Origin: Desulfomonile tiedjei DSM 6799
Lineage (GTDB): Bacteria; Desulfobacterota; Desulfomonilia; Desulfomonilales; Desulfomonilaceae
Assembly: GCF_000266945.1 (NCBI RefSeq)
Contig: NC_018025.1
Span: forward strand, 248,001-312,000
Length of the DNA: 64,000 nt
Direction of reading: 5' to 3'
Shown here: positions 45,109-54,128 of the stretch, one piece after another
How the letters are laid out: each line of letters starts with the position of its first letter
How positions within the stretch are numbered: position 1 is the stretch's first letter
Position numbers and translations under genes: made by a program
Notes under the pieces: model-generated
Seen by the model: the letters and a program-made list of their open reading frames with translations, nothing else
Told to the model about the DNA's origin: nothing
Databases searched by the model: none

Positions 45109-45652
45109 TTTTGTCCTCCGGCGGGAGTATTAACCGCAGCGTCGCAACAATGACTTCTGCATATTTTCCGTAATATGAAAAAAGAGCTTCGCAGGACGTT
45201 CGTGGCCGAAAGCTTCGGACCGGGAACATATGCGGTTTAGCAATAAAACTATACCGGTTTGAGATCTGAAATTCAACCGATGCACTCGTTTCCATACAGC
45301 GAATGCCAATAGGTTGGCGCCCCTGCGGAAATTGTTTCAGAATATCGATCCAAGATCTATATGTTCAAGGCGGTATCGTAACTGCCAAACATTGGGTACG
45401 CTCACAGATGTGAGCATGTGTTCGCACAGAGTATCGGGATGTCCATTCAGCAGTCCATCAAATGCTGTCATTGCCACGTCGCTTGCAATGACAAGCGTTA
45501 AGGTCGCAGTTACCATGAGGACCCTAAGAATTCTCGTTGTTCACTCTCGAGTGGTTCCGGTGTCGACCTTTTCTGCTTACCCGCATCCTAAACGATTAGG
45601 AAGTTTTGAGACAGCCTCCTAGTGTTTGCGCTTATTTGGGCCACCCACGCAA
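45109..45652. other. Intergenic region upstream of leuA with a REP remnant
   Basis: Contains TGTCATTGCCACGTCGCTTGCAATGACA (45466-45494), the two outer arms of the REP-like repeat with the middle deleted. The stretch next to leuA should be its leader, but I see no T-box or leucine leader peptide. No gene is supported. Confidence 0.5.
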
Positions 45653-46720
45653 TTAGCTGCTGTAATCCATTAACTGAGCTTTTATCAAGGTGAGATCCTC
45701 TACATCCGGCGGAAAGGGATAATTCCTGATGTCGGGACCGGGTTTTTCGTTCCCGTACGGACGATTGCAGGCAACTTTTCCGTCAGGTCCGGGGCAGCCT
45801 GACGTCTGAAATGGCGTGCCGCTGTCGATCACCTGCTGCATCTTTGCTTCCGGGATGCCGAAATCAATGATTCGTCCGCATTCATCAAATCTCATGAGAT
45901 CCAGTGTCGAAACATCAGTATCAATCAACCAGCGGGCCAGTTGAATCCGCCTGTATGTCGCAGCTTTCGGAACCGGGTGTTTCTCCATGCGGGAACCTCG
46001 TTCGGGAAAGAAACAAAAGAGATGAGTGAATCCCCCCATATTCCTCGCTCTGGATATGGCTTCCACCATCTGCCGTTCCGTTTCTCCCAGCCCACAGATA
46101 AGGTGTACACCGGCCTTGTCTCTGCCGAAAACACTCACGCTCTTTTCATAGATATGCCAGTACTTCTCCCACGAATGCGGTCCATGCACCGGTTTGCCTC
46201 GGAGTTGCTCGAAAATTTCCGGGATTGCCGCATCAATGGCTACTCCCACCCGATCTGCACCCGCGTGTTTCATTGCTCGTAAATCGTCTTCCTGCAACAG
46301 GGTGGGAGAAATGAGCAGAGAAACAGCCTTGCCGGTTTCCCGGGCGATTCGTCTGCAAACGGTCAAAACGTCTGCTTTACAGCGCGGATGGGTAATCATG
46401 GAAATACACACGCGACTCACGTGGGATGGCGCATTCCGGATTCCTTCAATGACGTCCGACGTTGCATAGGATTTCCAGGGGACTCTTATGAAATTGGTAC
46501 CACGAGGAGCATGCTTCTCGGCGGCCAGTCCGCAGAATGCACAGTTGGCTTTGCAGCCTCCCTGGTATGTCAAGAGAAGATTGATGCACCCGAGCTTTGC
46601 ATTGCGATAAAACCAACCGGGGACGAATCCCAACGTCATCGCAGCAGCCAAAGAGAGCCTCACATGATCCGGGCTTTCCTGAAATTGTTCGGGTTCTGCA
46701 ACACTGTGGCAGGTATTCAT
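45653..46720 (-). CDS. Radical-SAM sulfur-insertion protein of the LipS1/LipS2 lipoyl synthase pair (BioB-like)
   Basis: A 355-residue radical-SAM enzyme. The [4Fe-4S]-AdoMet motif is CKANCAFCGLA. Further Cys residues near the C-terminus (SGCPGPDGKVACNRPYG) probably hold the second cluster that donates sulfur. The pattern fits one of the two proteins that together replace LipA in Thermococcus and many bacteria. I cannot say with certainty which number (LipS1 or LipS2) it is; LipS2 is my guess. The Met at 46720 overlaps the stop codon of the gene before it (ATGA). It is the last gene of the lipoate operon. A biotin-synthase annotation would be an easy mistake. Confidence 0.8.
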   Translation of the reverse strand: MNTCHSVAEPEQFQESPDHVRLSLAAAMTLGFVPGWFYRNAKLGCINLLLTYQGGCKANCAFCGLAAEKHAPRGTNFIRVPWKSYATSDVIEGIRNAPSHVSRVCISMITHPRCKADVLTVCRRIARETGKAVSLLISPTLLQEDDLRAMKHAGADRVGVAIDAAIPEIFEQLRGKPVHGPHSWEKYWHIYEKSVSVFGRDKAGVHLICGLGETERQMVEAISRARNMGGFTHLFCFFPERGSRMEKHPVPKAATYRRIQLARWLIDTDVSTLDLMRFDECGRIIDFGIPEAKMQQVIDSGTPFQTSGCPGPDGKVACNRPYGNEKPGPDIRNYPFPPDVEDLTLIKAQLMDYSS

Positions 46721-47685
46721 TGGAACCGATCTCCTGATATGTATGTTCCGAGCGAACAGCAAGTCTCACTATAGCAGATTTCAAGCCCGCGTGATTCAGC
46801 CTCTCTCAAGCCCTGTTCGGATGGGAGCGCGAGAGAATTGATGCCCGCTGCAACTGCCAAGACATCCAATGTTTTGCGGTACTTTCCACGAGGGCGAGCG
46901 CACCCGAGAGACGCTTGAAGCAAAGGCAATTCCAGACGAGCCTTGGCCAAAAACAGCGCAACTTCCAGAGGCGCTGGAGGTTCGACGAACTTCATGGGCG
47001 TTTCGGATGAAGGCATTATTACAACCAGCACGTATTTGCTGAGCGGATAATCCCTCAGCATTTCGAGTGCTCGATCTTCGCCGCGTTTCGCTCCGTAATG
47101 CAAACCGTACAAGATGTGCGGCACTATTTCCAGACCTGCAAAGGCAAGAGCGTCCATTGTTTTGCGAATGGTCCGGACTCCGTCATCAAGGTGATAGACT
47201 TCCCGAACGGTACCATCGTCGCCGATTACATCCACCAGCGCTTGATCCACTCTCGATTGTTTGAGAGCAACGGCAGTGTCCGTGTCAACCTGTCCTGCGT
47301 GAACCGTAATTACAAGATCCGTTTCTCGCTTCAGTCTTGAGATTGCCGGGATGAATTCTCGCCAGGGAAGCCTTCCAAGACTGTCACAGCCTCCTGTCAC
47401 GAGTATTCCGTGGTCGCCTCTGGCAAAGGCCGCTCTGCCATATTCAACGAGGCTTTCCGGAGTCGATGCGTGTGCCATTGTCCGAAGGAGAAAACCTTTG
47501 CAGTGCTCACACCCCAGATCGCATGTGCCTCCAGTGATAGAAACAGCCCTGTAACGGCCTCGCCTTCCGTTCACAACAAACATTCCCGGGACGTGTACGG
47601 AGAGCGAATATCCGTGAGCCGCACGCGATAGATCCCAGGCTGCACGCAGGAGGTCTCGCTGGTCGGGATTCAACTCAGTCTGCAT
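46717..47685 (-). CDS. Second radical-SAM protein of the LipS1/LipS2 lipoyl synthase pair
   Basis: A 322-residue radical-SAM protein with the cluster motif CDLGCEHCKG. Downstream Cys residues (LGCARPRGKYRK and YSETCC at the end) probably bind an auxiliary iron-sulfur cluster. The sequence GMFVVNGRRGRYRAVSITGGTC is typical of this group. The Met at 47685 overlaps the preceding gene by 11 bases; a longer start at 47715 is less likely. The tight coupling to the sister radical-SAM gene supports joint action on protein-bound octanoyl groups, one enzyme per sulfur. LipS1 is my guess. Confidence 0.8.
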   Translation of the reverse strand: MQTELNPDQRDLLRAAWDLSRAAHGYSLSVHVPGMFVVNGRRGRYRAVSITGGTCDLGCEHCKGFLLRTMAHASTPESLVEYGRAAFARGDHGILVTGGCDSLGRLPWREFIPAISRLKRETDLVITVHAGQVDTDTAVALKQSRVDQALVDVIGDDGTVREVYHLDDGVRTIRKTMDALAFAGLEIVPHILYGLHYGAKRGEDRALEMLRDYPLSKYVLVVIMPSSETPMKFVEPPAPLEVALFLAKARLELPLLQASLGCARPRGKYRKTLDVLAVAAGINSLALPSEQGLREAESRGLEICYSETCCSLGTYISGDRFQ

Positions 47686-48814
47686 GACTCTGCCCGACAC
47701 GATCGTTCGAAACATTTCTTATCCGCTGCCTGTAGCCTTTGAAAGCGATCCAGGTCTGCTCGCAGAGTTTTACATAGTCCGTATCGGTTCCTGTTTTCCA
47801 GGAACCCATGATAGTTCTCTTGGAAACCGCATGATCGATCACGCCCTTGTATCGGCCTCTCACTTCGGCTTCGTATTCTCTGATGGGCAGGTCGCTTGAG
47901 TTTTTGATTGCAGCCGAAGCTGCACGTCCCGCAAGATCGCCGGAGAACACTGCCTGAGGTATCCCTGCACCGGTTACGGGGTGAGTCAAGCCGGCAGCAT
48001 CTCCGCAGAAAATAACATTCTCCACGCACAACGAAGGTCGCAATCCTGACACCGGGATAATGCCTCCATATCGGGCGAGAATCCCTTCGCGGATCATACC
48101 CGATGTAATGAGAGCGCTTGCCAGGCTCCGGAGCAGGTCACGGACATTCGTATCAGGACGTGCGCCAATGCCCAGATTCGCGACAATTCCCTTGGGAAAC
48201 AGCCAGCCGTAACCGCCCGAGAATGCCTTATCAAGGAAGATAATGGTTTTCCCTATCGACTCAGCAAGAGGCACCTCAACCTGGAGTCCTTTCAAGAATT
48301 GAAAGCTTGGCAGTCCAAGAAGAGACCCTACGGACGACAGCGGTCCATCTGCAGCAATAACAATTCTCGGGAAAAAGGAAATCTCGGACTCCGGCGCTCT
48401 CGCAATCCAATAATCGTTTTTGTGTCGAATCAAGCGAGTTCCGGAGAACACACGGGCTCCGGATTCTGATGCTTTCCGGGCCAAATCACGGTCGAATCGG
48501 ACCCGATCTATCATGTGTCCCGGGGACACAGTTGTCATCGCAGGAATGCAGAGATCCGGGCCGAATTCGGACAGTCCGGTGAGAATCCGGGTTTCCATGG
48601 AGTCGACAGATTGGATGATGCAGGATTTGTCGAGATGAAATTCGCCGAAGAGTCGTGAGGGCACGAATTCGCCGCAATGAGGTTGCTCGCCGATGCGCAT
48701 TTTTGCGTCGATGAGAACGGTATCGACACCCATTTCAGCCGCGGCTCTGGCAGCGGAAGACCCGGCCGGGCCTGCTCCGACCACGAGAACGTCACATGCG
48801 ATCGTGCGGCCCAT
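47675..48814 (-). CDS. FAD-dependent oxidoreductase of the geranylgeranyl reductase family (LipT-like)
   Basis: A 379-residue flavoprotein. The dinucleotide fold is VVGAGPAGSSAARAAAEMG, the GGR-type segment is PHCGEFVPSRLF, and the second FAD motif is FCGDAAGLTHPVTGAGI. Genes of this kind lie between or beside lipS1 and lipS2 in other bacteria, and the product, LipT, is thought to pass electrons to the radical-SAM pair; the same job is likely here. The Met at 48814 follows GAGGCTTGTAC. It overlaps both neighbours. A true prenyl reductase is the alternative but has no context support. Confidence 0.82.
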   Translation of the reverse strand: MGRTIACDVLVVGAGPAGSSAARAAAEMGVDTVLIDAKMRIGEQPHCGEFVPSRLFGEFHLDKSCIIQSVDSMETRILTGLSEFGPDLCIPAMTTVSPGHMIDRVRFDRDLARKASESGARVFSGTRLIRHKNDYWIARAPESEISFFPRIVIAADGPLSSVGSLLGLPSFQFLKGLQVEVPLAESIGKTIIFLDKAFSGGYGWLFPKGIVANLGIGARPDTNVRDLLRSLASALITSGMIREGILARYGGIIPVSGLRPSLCVENVIFCGDAAGLTHPVTGAGIPQAVFSGDLAGRAASAAIKNSSDLPIREYEAEVRGRYKGVIDHAVSKRTIMGSWKTGTDTDYVKLCEQTWIAFKGYRQRIRNVSNDRVGQSHAD

Positions 48815-50369
48815 GTACAAGCCTCAGTGCTTTTTGCAGCAATTCCATATTCAGGGTTGTCTTGTTCTCGAAATCTCCTCTATAGGCCCTCGTGCCTTTG
48901 CCGAGATCGTAGCAGGTGGTGCAATCCAAATTTACGAGGAGACCGCGAACCCCGGTATCCTGCATTTCTCGCTGGTGCTTCGAGTAGAATGCTTCGCAGC
49001 ACGATCCCACGTACATTGCGTTCCCGTCCGTGCACTCGTTGCTGAGGACGTGCATCAAGTGCTCGAAACTTTGAATGGTTATGGGGAACATGCCGAAAGC
49101 TCGTGCAAGATCGAAGCATGCTCCGATTTCGCAATCACCGCATTCATCGCATCCGGAAATTTGCCTGTATGCGCATTCGGGACTTTTGGAACAATAGGGA
49201 AGCAGAAGCCATTTGGCCGCGAAACTTTGCAGCTCGTGGGGAGCCAGATTTACCAGAAAAAGATCGTTCACTTCATTCCTGGTCAGATCATGACCTGCGA
49301 TCAACAACCGGTCCGCTGCAGAAGAAATCGCACATGCCATTTCCTCCGGCCGCATGCCGAAAATGAACCCGTCAGAATGGAGAAAAAACTTCAGGACCGC
49401 CTGTTCCAGGGCAGATCGTTCGATCCGCTCTCCTATTAACGCAGCCTCGAGATCATGGATCAAGCGTCCGGGAATGGCGAAGAAATCTCCTACAATAAGC
49501 GCCTGTTTGATTCTTTTTCCTCCGGGAGCAGGCCAGAGATGCACTCTCAATGTCCCGGCATCGGTCTGGGTAATGGAACGAAGAGGCTCGCCTTCAGCAG
49601 GGGGACGGGAACGAGAATCGATCCATGCATTGCTTTGAAAGTACGGGAGTTGCTCTTCAAGTTTCTTCTGCTCTCTCTCTGTAAGTCCGTCCGGAACGAG
49701 GTCCATTCCGAGATCGTTCGCAAAAGATTGCACCAGGACACCTTTGATCGTTTCCAGAGACGGCATTGGTGAGAGCAGGTCCGAAAGAAAACAGATCCGT
49801 TCCATGAGCGATTCAATTTCCCGCTTCTTCAGCTTTTCAACGGGAACTCTGAGACTGCGCAGAAAAAGCTCTACTTCATTGTTTACAAGCAGCGTGCCCT
49901 GGAACATGAAACCATTACCCAGGGTAACTCCACCTGTTCCGGAGACCTTTCGGCCATTTACCTCGATATCGTTTCGAGGCCGGAACGCCGCCGGAACGCC
50001 AAGGTGAGAAATACCTGCCGCCGCTGCCGAGCAGATTCTATGAAGTATGGACTCATACGAACCTCGAAAAGGATCGTCGCCGCGACGTCCGAAGATTTCC
50101 CAGCCGAGTCCGGATTCTTGAAACAAAATGCCGCCACCGCCTGTGATGCGGCGATTCACGTGGATTCCTTCCGCGTGGCAGTATTCCAGCCTGATTTCCA
50201 GATTCACGTCCTGATGGTATCCCACCAGTGCAGCCGCAGGCTTGAATTGCAGGAACCGCAGCGTAGGCGGGCTCCAACCTTCGGCTATTTCCTCGAGTAG
50301 GATGTTATCCAAAGCCATATTTTCTGCAGCAGAAATGCAGCCTGTATCAAGAAGTCTGAATATGCTCAC
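48792..50369 (-). CDS. Lipoate-protein ligase fused to a Cys-rich DUF116 domain
   Basis: A 525-residue two-domain protein. Residues 1-~245 form a biotin/lipoate ligase (BPL/LplA) domain: RRITGGGGILFQESG, catalytic Lys in VNGRKVSGTGG. A linker domain with LplA C-terminal features follows. The last ~190 residues are rich in Cys (CSKSPECAYRQISGCDECGDC; VGSCCEAF; DCTTCYDLG), matching DUF116, a likely iron-sulfur domain. The GTG at 50369 is preferred because GGAG precedes it by five bases. It is directly behind lpd and overlaps the flavoprotein gene. It probably attaches octanoate or lipoate to the apo-protein on which the radical-SAM pair acts. The role of DUF116 is not known. Confidence 0.85.
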   Translation of the reverse strand: MSIFRLLDTGCISAAENMALDNILLEEIAEGWSPPTLRFLQFKPAAALVGYHQDVNLEIRLEYCHAEGIHVNRRITGGGGILFQESGLGWEIFGRRGDDPFRGSYESILHRICSAAAAGISHLGVPAAFRPRNDIEVNGRKVSGTGGVTLGNGFMFQGTLLVNNEVELFLRSLRVPVEKLKKREIESLMERICFLSDLLSPMPSLETIKGVLVQSFANDLGMDLVPDGLTEREQKKLEEQLPYFQSNAWIDSRSRPPAEGEPLRSITQTDAGTLRVHLWPAPGGKRIKQALIVGDFFAIPGRLIHDLEAALIGERIERSALEQAVLKFFLHSDGFIFGMRPEEMACAISSAADRLLIAGHDLTRNEVNDLFLVNLAPHELQSFAAKWLLLPYCSKSPECAYRQISGCDECGDCEIGACFDLARAFGMFPITIQSFEHLMHVLSNECTDGNAMYVGSCCEAFYSKHQREMQDTGVRGLLVNLDCTTCYDLGKGTRAYRGDFENKTTLNMELLQKALRLVHGPHDRM

Positions 50370-50386
50370 CTTGGCTCCGCAATAGA

Positions 50387-51820
50387 TCAATTTCGCTTTT
50401 CCGAAACTTGCTGTGGAATTCCAAACGTCTTCACCCGTGAAGCAGCGTGGAGGGAACCCCCCAACAGTCCCAGCGCTGTTTCCCGCAATGCCTCGGAAAG
50501 GGTGGGATGTGCATGGATGGTGTCAGCCAGATCTTTTGCCGATAACCGCATTCTTACTGCCAGCGTCAACTCCGCTATCAGCTCCGACGCCTCCGGACCC
50601 AGAATATGTGCACCGATAAGCGAACCCGATGTGGAATCTTCCAGAAGCTTCACCCATCCCCGGGAATCCCCCATAGCTTGAGCTTTTCCATTGGAAGAAA
50701 AAGAAAACATGCTCGTACGGAAACTGAGATCGCTCGCTATTGCCTGCTCCTCGGTGAGACCGGCCCACGCGATCTGTGGATGAGTAAATACACAGCTCGG
50801 GACGACACGATCTTCAGCAACCGTATCCATCCCTGCGATATTCTCTGCAGCAATTTCACCATGATAGTAGGCCACATGAGCCAGCATTTTTCGTCCCGTG
50901 ACATCTCCCACTGCATAGATTCCCTCTGTTGAGGTCCGAAGTGTCCGATCCACGAGAACCGATCCTTTTTCCGTTCTTATCCCGAGAGCGTCGAGTCCGA
51001 GCCCTGCGGTATTGGGAGCCCGACCTGCTGCAATGAGAACCAGATCCGCATCGATTGTCTTTTCTTTTGATTTCTTTTCGTAAATAACACGAAGCGAGCT
51101 TCCCGATTGTTGGAACGCGTCGATGCGAGCACCCGTTTCGACGGTTATTCGCTGGCCGGGCAAAAGACTGGCGAAACGCTTTGCCATTTCGGCATCGACT
51201 TCAGAGAGGATTCTGTCGAGAGCCTCGAGAATGGTGACTTTGCTACCCAACGGAGCGAATATCGCCGCAAACTCCTGACCGATTATTCCGCCGCCCACGA
51301 TCACGAGTCGCTGTGGCACTTGCCTCATGGAGAGGATTTCACGGGTACCGACAATTCCCGGTAAATCAATGCCGGAGATAGGCAATTTAGTCTGTCGCGA
51401 GCCTGTGGCAAGCACGAGAGAGCGAGCAGTGAATTGCCGCCCATCATCCATTGTCATGACACCGGGTTCCGGTACGGATGCTCTGCCTTGGATAATTTCC
51501 ACTCCACCTGCACGAAGCAGTTTTTCCAGGTTGGAGACCATGCCGTTAACAATCGTGTCTTTGCGGTCTACCATCCGGTCAAAGTGTATTTCTGGAAGAG
51601 CAGGTATGATGCCGTCTTGAACGGCCCTCTTTGCCCAGCGAAGACCGTCGAGATCCGCGAGCAAAGATTTTGTAGGAATACAGCCGCGGTTCAGACAAAC
51701 GCCTCCGATCCTTTCCTGTTCCGCAAGGATCACGGTCAGACCCAACTGGCGAGCCCGAAGGGCGGTCATATAACCGCCCGGACCTCCGCCCAGAATACCC
51801 ATATCATATTGCACGGTCAT
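50387..51820 (-). CDS. lpdA: Dihydrolipoamide dehydrogenase (E3)
   Basis: A 477-residue FAD-dependent disulphide oxidoreductase that reoxidises dihydrolipoamide with NAD. FAD binding is at LGGGPGGYMTALRARQLG, the redox disulphide in GGVCLNRGCIPTKS, NAD binding at IVGGGIIGQEFAAIF, and the catalytic His-Glu pair in AHPTLSEALRE. The start follows AGGACGTATC. It is the first gene of the lipoate operon and 31 bases downstream of the Skp/OmpH gene. No dehydrogenase E1/E2 or glycine-cleavage genes are in the window, so its partner complex is elsewhere. Confidence 0.94.
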   Translation of the reverse strand: MTVQYDMGILGGGPGGYMTALRARQLGLTVILAEQERIGGVCLNRGCIPTKSLLADLDGLRWAKRAVQDGIIPALPEIHFDRMVDRKDTIVNGMVSNLEKLLRAGGVEIIQGRASVPEPGVMTMDDGRQFTARSLVLATGSRQTKLPISGIDLPGIVGTREILSMRQVPQRLVIVGGGIIGQEFAAIFAPLGSKVTILEALDRILSEVDAEMAKRFASLLPGQRITVETGARIDAFQQSGSSLRVIYEKKSKEKTIDADLVLIAAGRAPNTAGLGLDALGIRTEKGSVLVDRTLRTSTEGIYAVGDVTGRKMLAHVAYYHGEIAAENIAGMDTVAEDRVVPSCVFTHPQIAWAGLTEEQAIASDLSFRTSMFSFSSNGKAQAMGDSRGWVKLLEDSTSGSLIGAHILGPEASELIAELTLAVRMRLSAKDLADTIHAHPTLSEALRETALGLLGGSLHAASRVKTFGIPQQVSEKRN

Positions 51821-51851
51821 GATACGTCCTGATTAATAATGTAGAACTACT

Positions 51852-52397
51852 CTATTTGGGCGTTATTTCCAGGGCAGGCATCGCGTCCAATGCTTTTGTG
51901 ACCTTTTCCGTGAGATCCGGAACGCCGTCAGAATAGAGCACGACATCACTGTTCAGAATGGCATTAAACTTTTCTTCCTTGGCAATTTTTTCGAGAATTT
52001 CGTTTAGCTGAGTTCTCACGACATTGCCCAATGATTTCTGCTTGAATGCTAGCTTGACCCTTATGCTCTGCTGTTCCTGCTGCATCTCCTGTCTCTTGGT
52101 CTGGACTTCGTTTTCAAGCTTCTCTTTTTCCTCTTTAGAAAGGGTTGCTTCCCCGGCTTTCAACTGGTCTTCAAGCTTCTTGATTTCATTACTCAGAACC
52201 GTCAGCTTGGGAGCGCTTTCCAGTTGGACCTTTTTCATGTCTTCCATTGCTGCTTTTATCCGGGTGGAATTCTCGCTGACAGCGGAAAGATTCACCTTGG
52301 CAATCTTCATCTCCGCGAAAGCGGTACTCGTCAGGAGCATCATACCAAGGACTCCAGCCGTGATTGATAGAATCATGAGTACAGTTCGAATTCTCAT
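51852..52397 (-). CDS. Skp/OmpH-family periplasmic chaperone
   Basis: A 181-residue secreted protein. The start at 52397 follows AAAAAGGAGTTACAC; a longer open frame upstream has no ribosome site. A signal peptide ends near STAFA-EM. The mature N-terminus (MKIAKVNLSAVSENS) matches the short beta strand of Skp, followed by a long coiled coil (~45-135, rich in KLEDQLKAGEATLSKEEKEKL) that forms the tentacles, and a closing strand near the C-terminus. Skp holds outer-membrane proteins during transit. It is next to lpd but has no obvious link to lipoate. Confidence 0.85.
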   Translation of the reverse strand: MRIRTVLMILSITAGVLGMMLLTSTAFAEMKIAKVNLSAVSENSTRIKAAMEDMKKVQLESAPKLTVLSNEIKKLEDQLKAGEATLSKEEKEKLENEVQTKRQEMQQEQQSIRVKLAFKQKSLGNVVRTQLNEILEKIAKEEKFNAILNSDVVLYSDGVPDLTEKVTKALDAMPALEITPK

Positions 52398-52627
52398 GTG
52401 TAACTCCTTTTTGTGTGGTGAAATCACCATAGAGGAAACTGGTTCGAGTGTCCACGGGGAAATGAGACGAGCTTCACCATCGGGAACAATGAAGATGAAA
52501 ACCCGGAAAATGGGAGTTGATCTTCCGTGAGCGATCTGGAGCAGTTCTCCTGAATCGCCTACCTCAAAATAGATCAACGGTTATACGAATTGTCAAAATG
52601 AATGTCCGACTGAGGAGGAGTAGGTGG

Positions 52628-52692
52628 GTGCCGGCCTCCGTGCCGGCACATCTTCAAACATGATCAATGATATTGATAAAATGGACCGGCAG
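52628..52692. repeat. Two-hairpin GC-rich repeat unit, truncated, inverted
   Basis: The reverse complement of the 31989-32010 hairpin (GTGCCGGCCTCCGTGCCGGCAC at 52628-52649) with its A/T-rich spacer, cut off after GGACCGGCAGG. It lies in the 369-base gap upstream of the Skp/OmpH gene, in which no other feature is seen. Confidence 0.7.
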
Positions 52693-52766
52693 GAATGTTC
52701 ATTGCGACTGGCACTAAGCAATCCCCGGACGCCTGTGGTCCGAACCTGTACGTAGCGACTCAATTG

Positions 52767-53402
52767 TTACTCCAGACCGATTTTTTTCTCCAGATTCTTT
52801 AGTCTGGTCTCGATGGCATTGATCCTGGCAAGTGTCTTGTTGACGAGCTGCGCCAATTCAGCCGAGTTCAAAGGTTTCGATACCCGCGGTTCAACCTGCG
52901 GTGTTTCTTCTGCAATCTCGCGATCCGGTGACGAGGTGCTCTCCGCTTGCTGCATTACAGCCACGGTCGGTTCGGCATTGACGGGCTGCGGAGAAACGTT
53001 TTGAACATCGGCTTCGGGCTCAGGCTCGACTGTTTTCTCGGCGAGAACGGGTTCCTCTTTCGGCGCCTGCTTGGATTCAGATGCAGATTTTCGATGAAAC
53101 AGATTTGAAAGTCTTTGGAGTATTTCCGAAGGAGGCTCGTCTTCAGGTCTTTGTGGTTCCACAGGTTGGGCATCTGATTTTTTCTGCTGATTGTCTTCTG
53201 ACGAAACTTTGAGCGATATGCCTTGAAAGAAACTGTTAAATTCTTCTTTCGTCATCTCGTTTCGCCTGTACATTGGCAAGAGCATCATGGCCAATTCCTG
53301 TTCGGATGTTCTGTACTTCTTTATCAACTCATTTTTAGTTGAACCGTTCTTGATTTCTGCAAGAAGTTCCGTGGGGTTAACGAGTTCTTCTAGTCTGGCC
53401 AT
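52767..53402 (-). CDS. Cytoplasmic coiled-coil/low-complexity protein of unknown function
   Basis: A 211-residue protein. The start at 53402 has GGAG ten bases upstream. Residues 1-65 are a helical domain (LAEIKNGSTKNELIKKYRTS, which looks like a small HTH) followed by a region of ~110 residues rich in Pro, Glu, Ser and Val (probably disordered), and a C-terminal coiled coil (LAQLVNKTLARINAIETRLKNLEKKIG). The layout of a folded head, a flexible linker and an oligomerising tail occurs in scaffolding or regulatory proteins. The family is not known to me. Confidence 0.7.
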   Translation of the reverse strand: MARLEELVNPTELLAEIKNGSTKNELIKKYRTSEQELAMMLLPMYRRNEMTKEEFNSFFQGISLKVSSEDNQQKKSDAQPVEPQRPEDEPPSEILQRLSNLFHRKSASESKQAPKEEPVLAEKTVEPEPEADVQNVSPQPVNAEPTVAVMQQAESTSSPDREIAEETPQVEPRVSKPLNSAELAQLVNKTLARINAIETRLKNLEKKIGLE

Positions 53403-53675
53403 GTAATATATCTCCAACAAAGCATGATTTGCTTTAATTATAAAGGATACGTAGCTGAAAATCAATAATAAACAGGAAGGAAAGAAAACATCCGCCTGTT
53501 TCTTTGATCTCGCGTATGACTGCCATCGTTTTTCTCATCATCATGAAAGACGGAAGACAGGATAATTTTCTCAATGGATTTGCAGATTGTGCCTTGCGCT
53601 AAGATAACTCTCGCGAAGTATGCTACTATCGATCAGATGCGCCGGCACAGCTCACCTTTCGAAAGGATATCCTTC

Positions 53676-54122
53676 ATGCCAAAACGCATTCTCTATTGCA
53701 CAGATTTTTCGCATAATTCGCTTCCTGCCCGCGGATATGCCATAGAATTCGCTCGAGCATTCGACGCGGAGCTGATTGTCCTCCATGTGGTGAATACGAA
53801 ACAAATCGGCTTTCCATCTCTCGAATCCGTACCCGCGGACATGGAACAGCAGTTGCTTGAAATCCAAAAATCGGCAGAGAAGGCGTTGCAATTATTAGAA
53901 AAAGAGCTTTCTCGTTCGGTCGACAACGTGCAGTCCCGATTGAGGACAGGTACTCCATTCTATGAGATCGTCAAATGCGCTTCCGATGAAGCTGCCGATT
54001 TGATTATCATGGGAACTCACGGGAGAACCGGATTCCCACACCTCATCATTGGAAGTACCGCAGAAAACGTCGTGCGTACCTCCCAAATCCCAGTACTCAC
54101 CGTGAAATCTTCACTCCAGTGA
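53676..54122 (+). CDS. Universal stress protein A family
   Basis: A 148-residue cytoplasmic protein. The ATG at 53676 follows GAAAGGATATCCTTC; the open frame upstream has no ribosome site. It starts KRILYCTDFSHNS, as usual for UspA, and has the ATP-binding motif GTHGRTGFPHLIIGSTAENV (G-x2-G-x9-G-S/T), so it is of the nucleotide-binding type. It is monocistronic and converges on tatD, separated by a hairpin element. Confidence 0.9.
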   Translation: MPKRILYCTDFSHNSLPARGYAIEFARAFDAELIVLHVVNTKQIGFPSLESVPADMEQQLLEIQKSAEKALQLLEKELSRSVDNVQSRLRTGTPFYEIVKCASDEAADLIIMGTHGRTGFPHLIIGSTAENVVRTSQIPVLTVKSSLQ

Positions 54123-54128
54123 CATCTC

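Noticed and set aside
45109-45652. T-box or leucine leader upstream of leuA
   Set aside because: No leucine-codon run in a short frame, no T-box sequence and no terminator/antiterminator pair could be identified.
45653-46720. Biotin synthase (BioB)
   Set aside because: The radical-SAM motif and length are similar, but the context is a lipoate ligase, Lpd and a second radical-SAM gene, with no biotin genes; LipS-type is a better fit.
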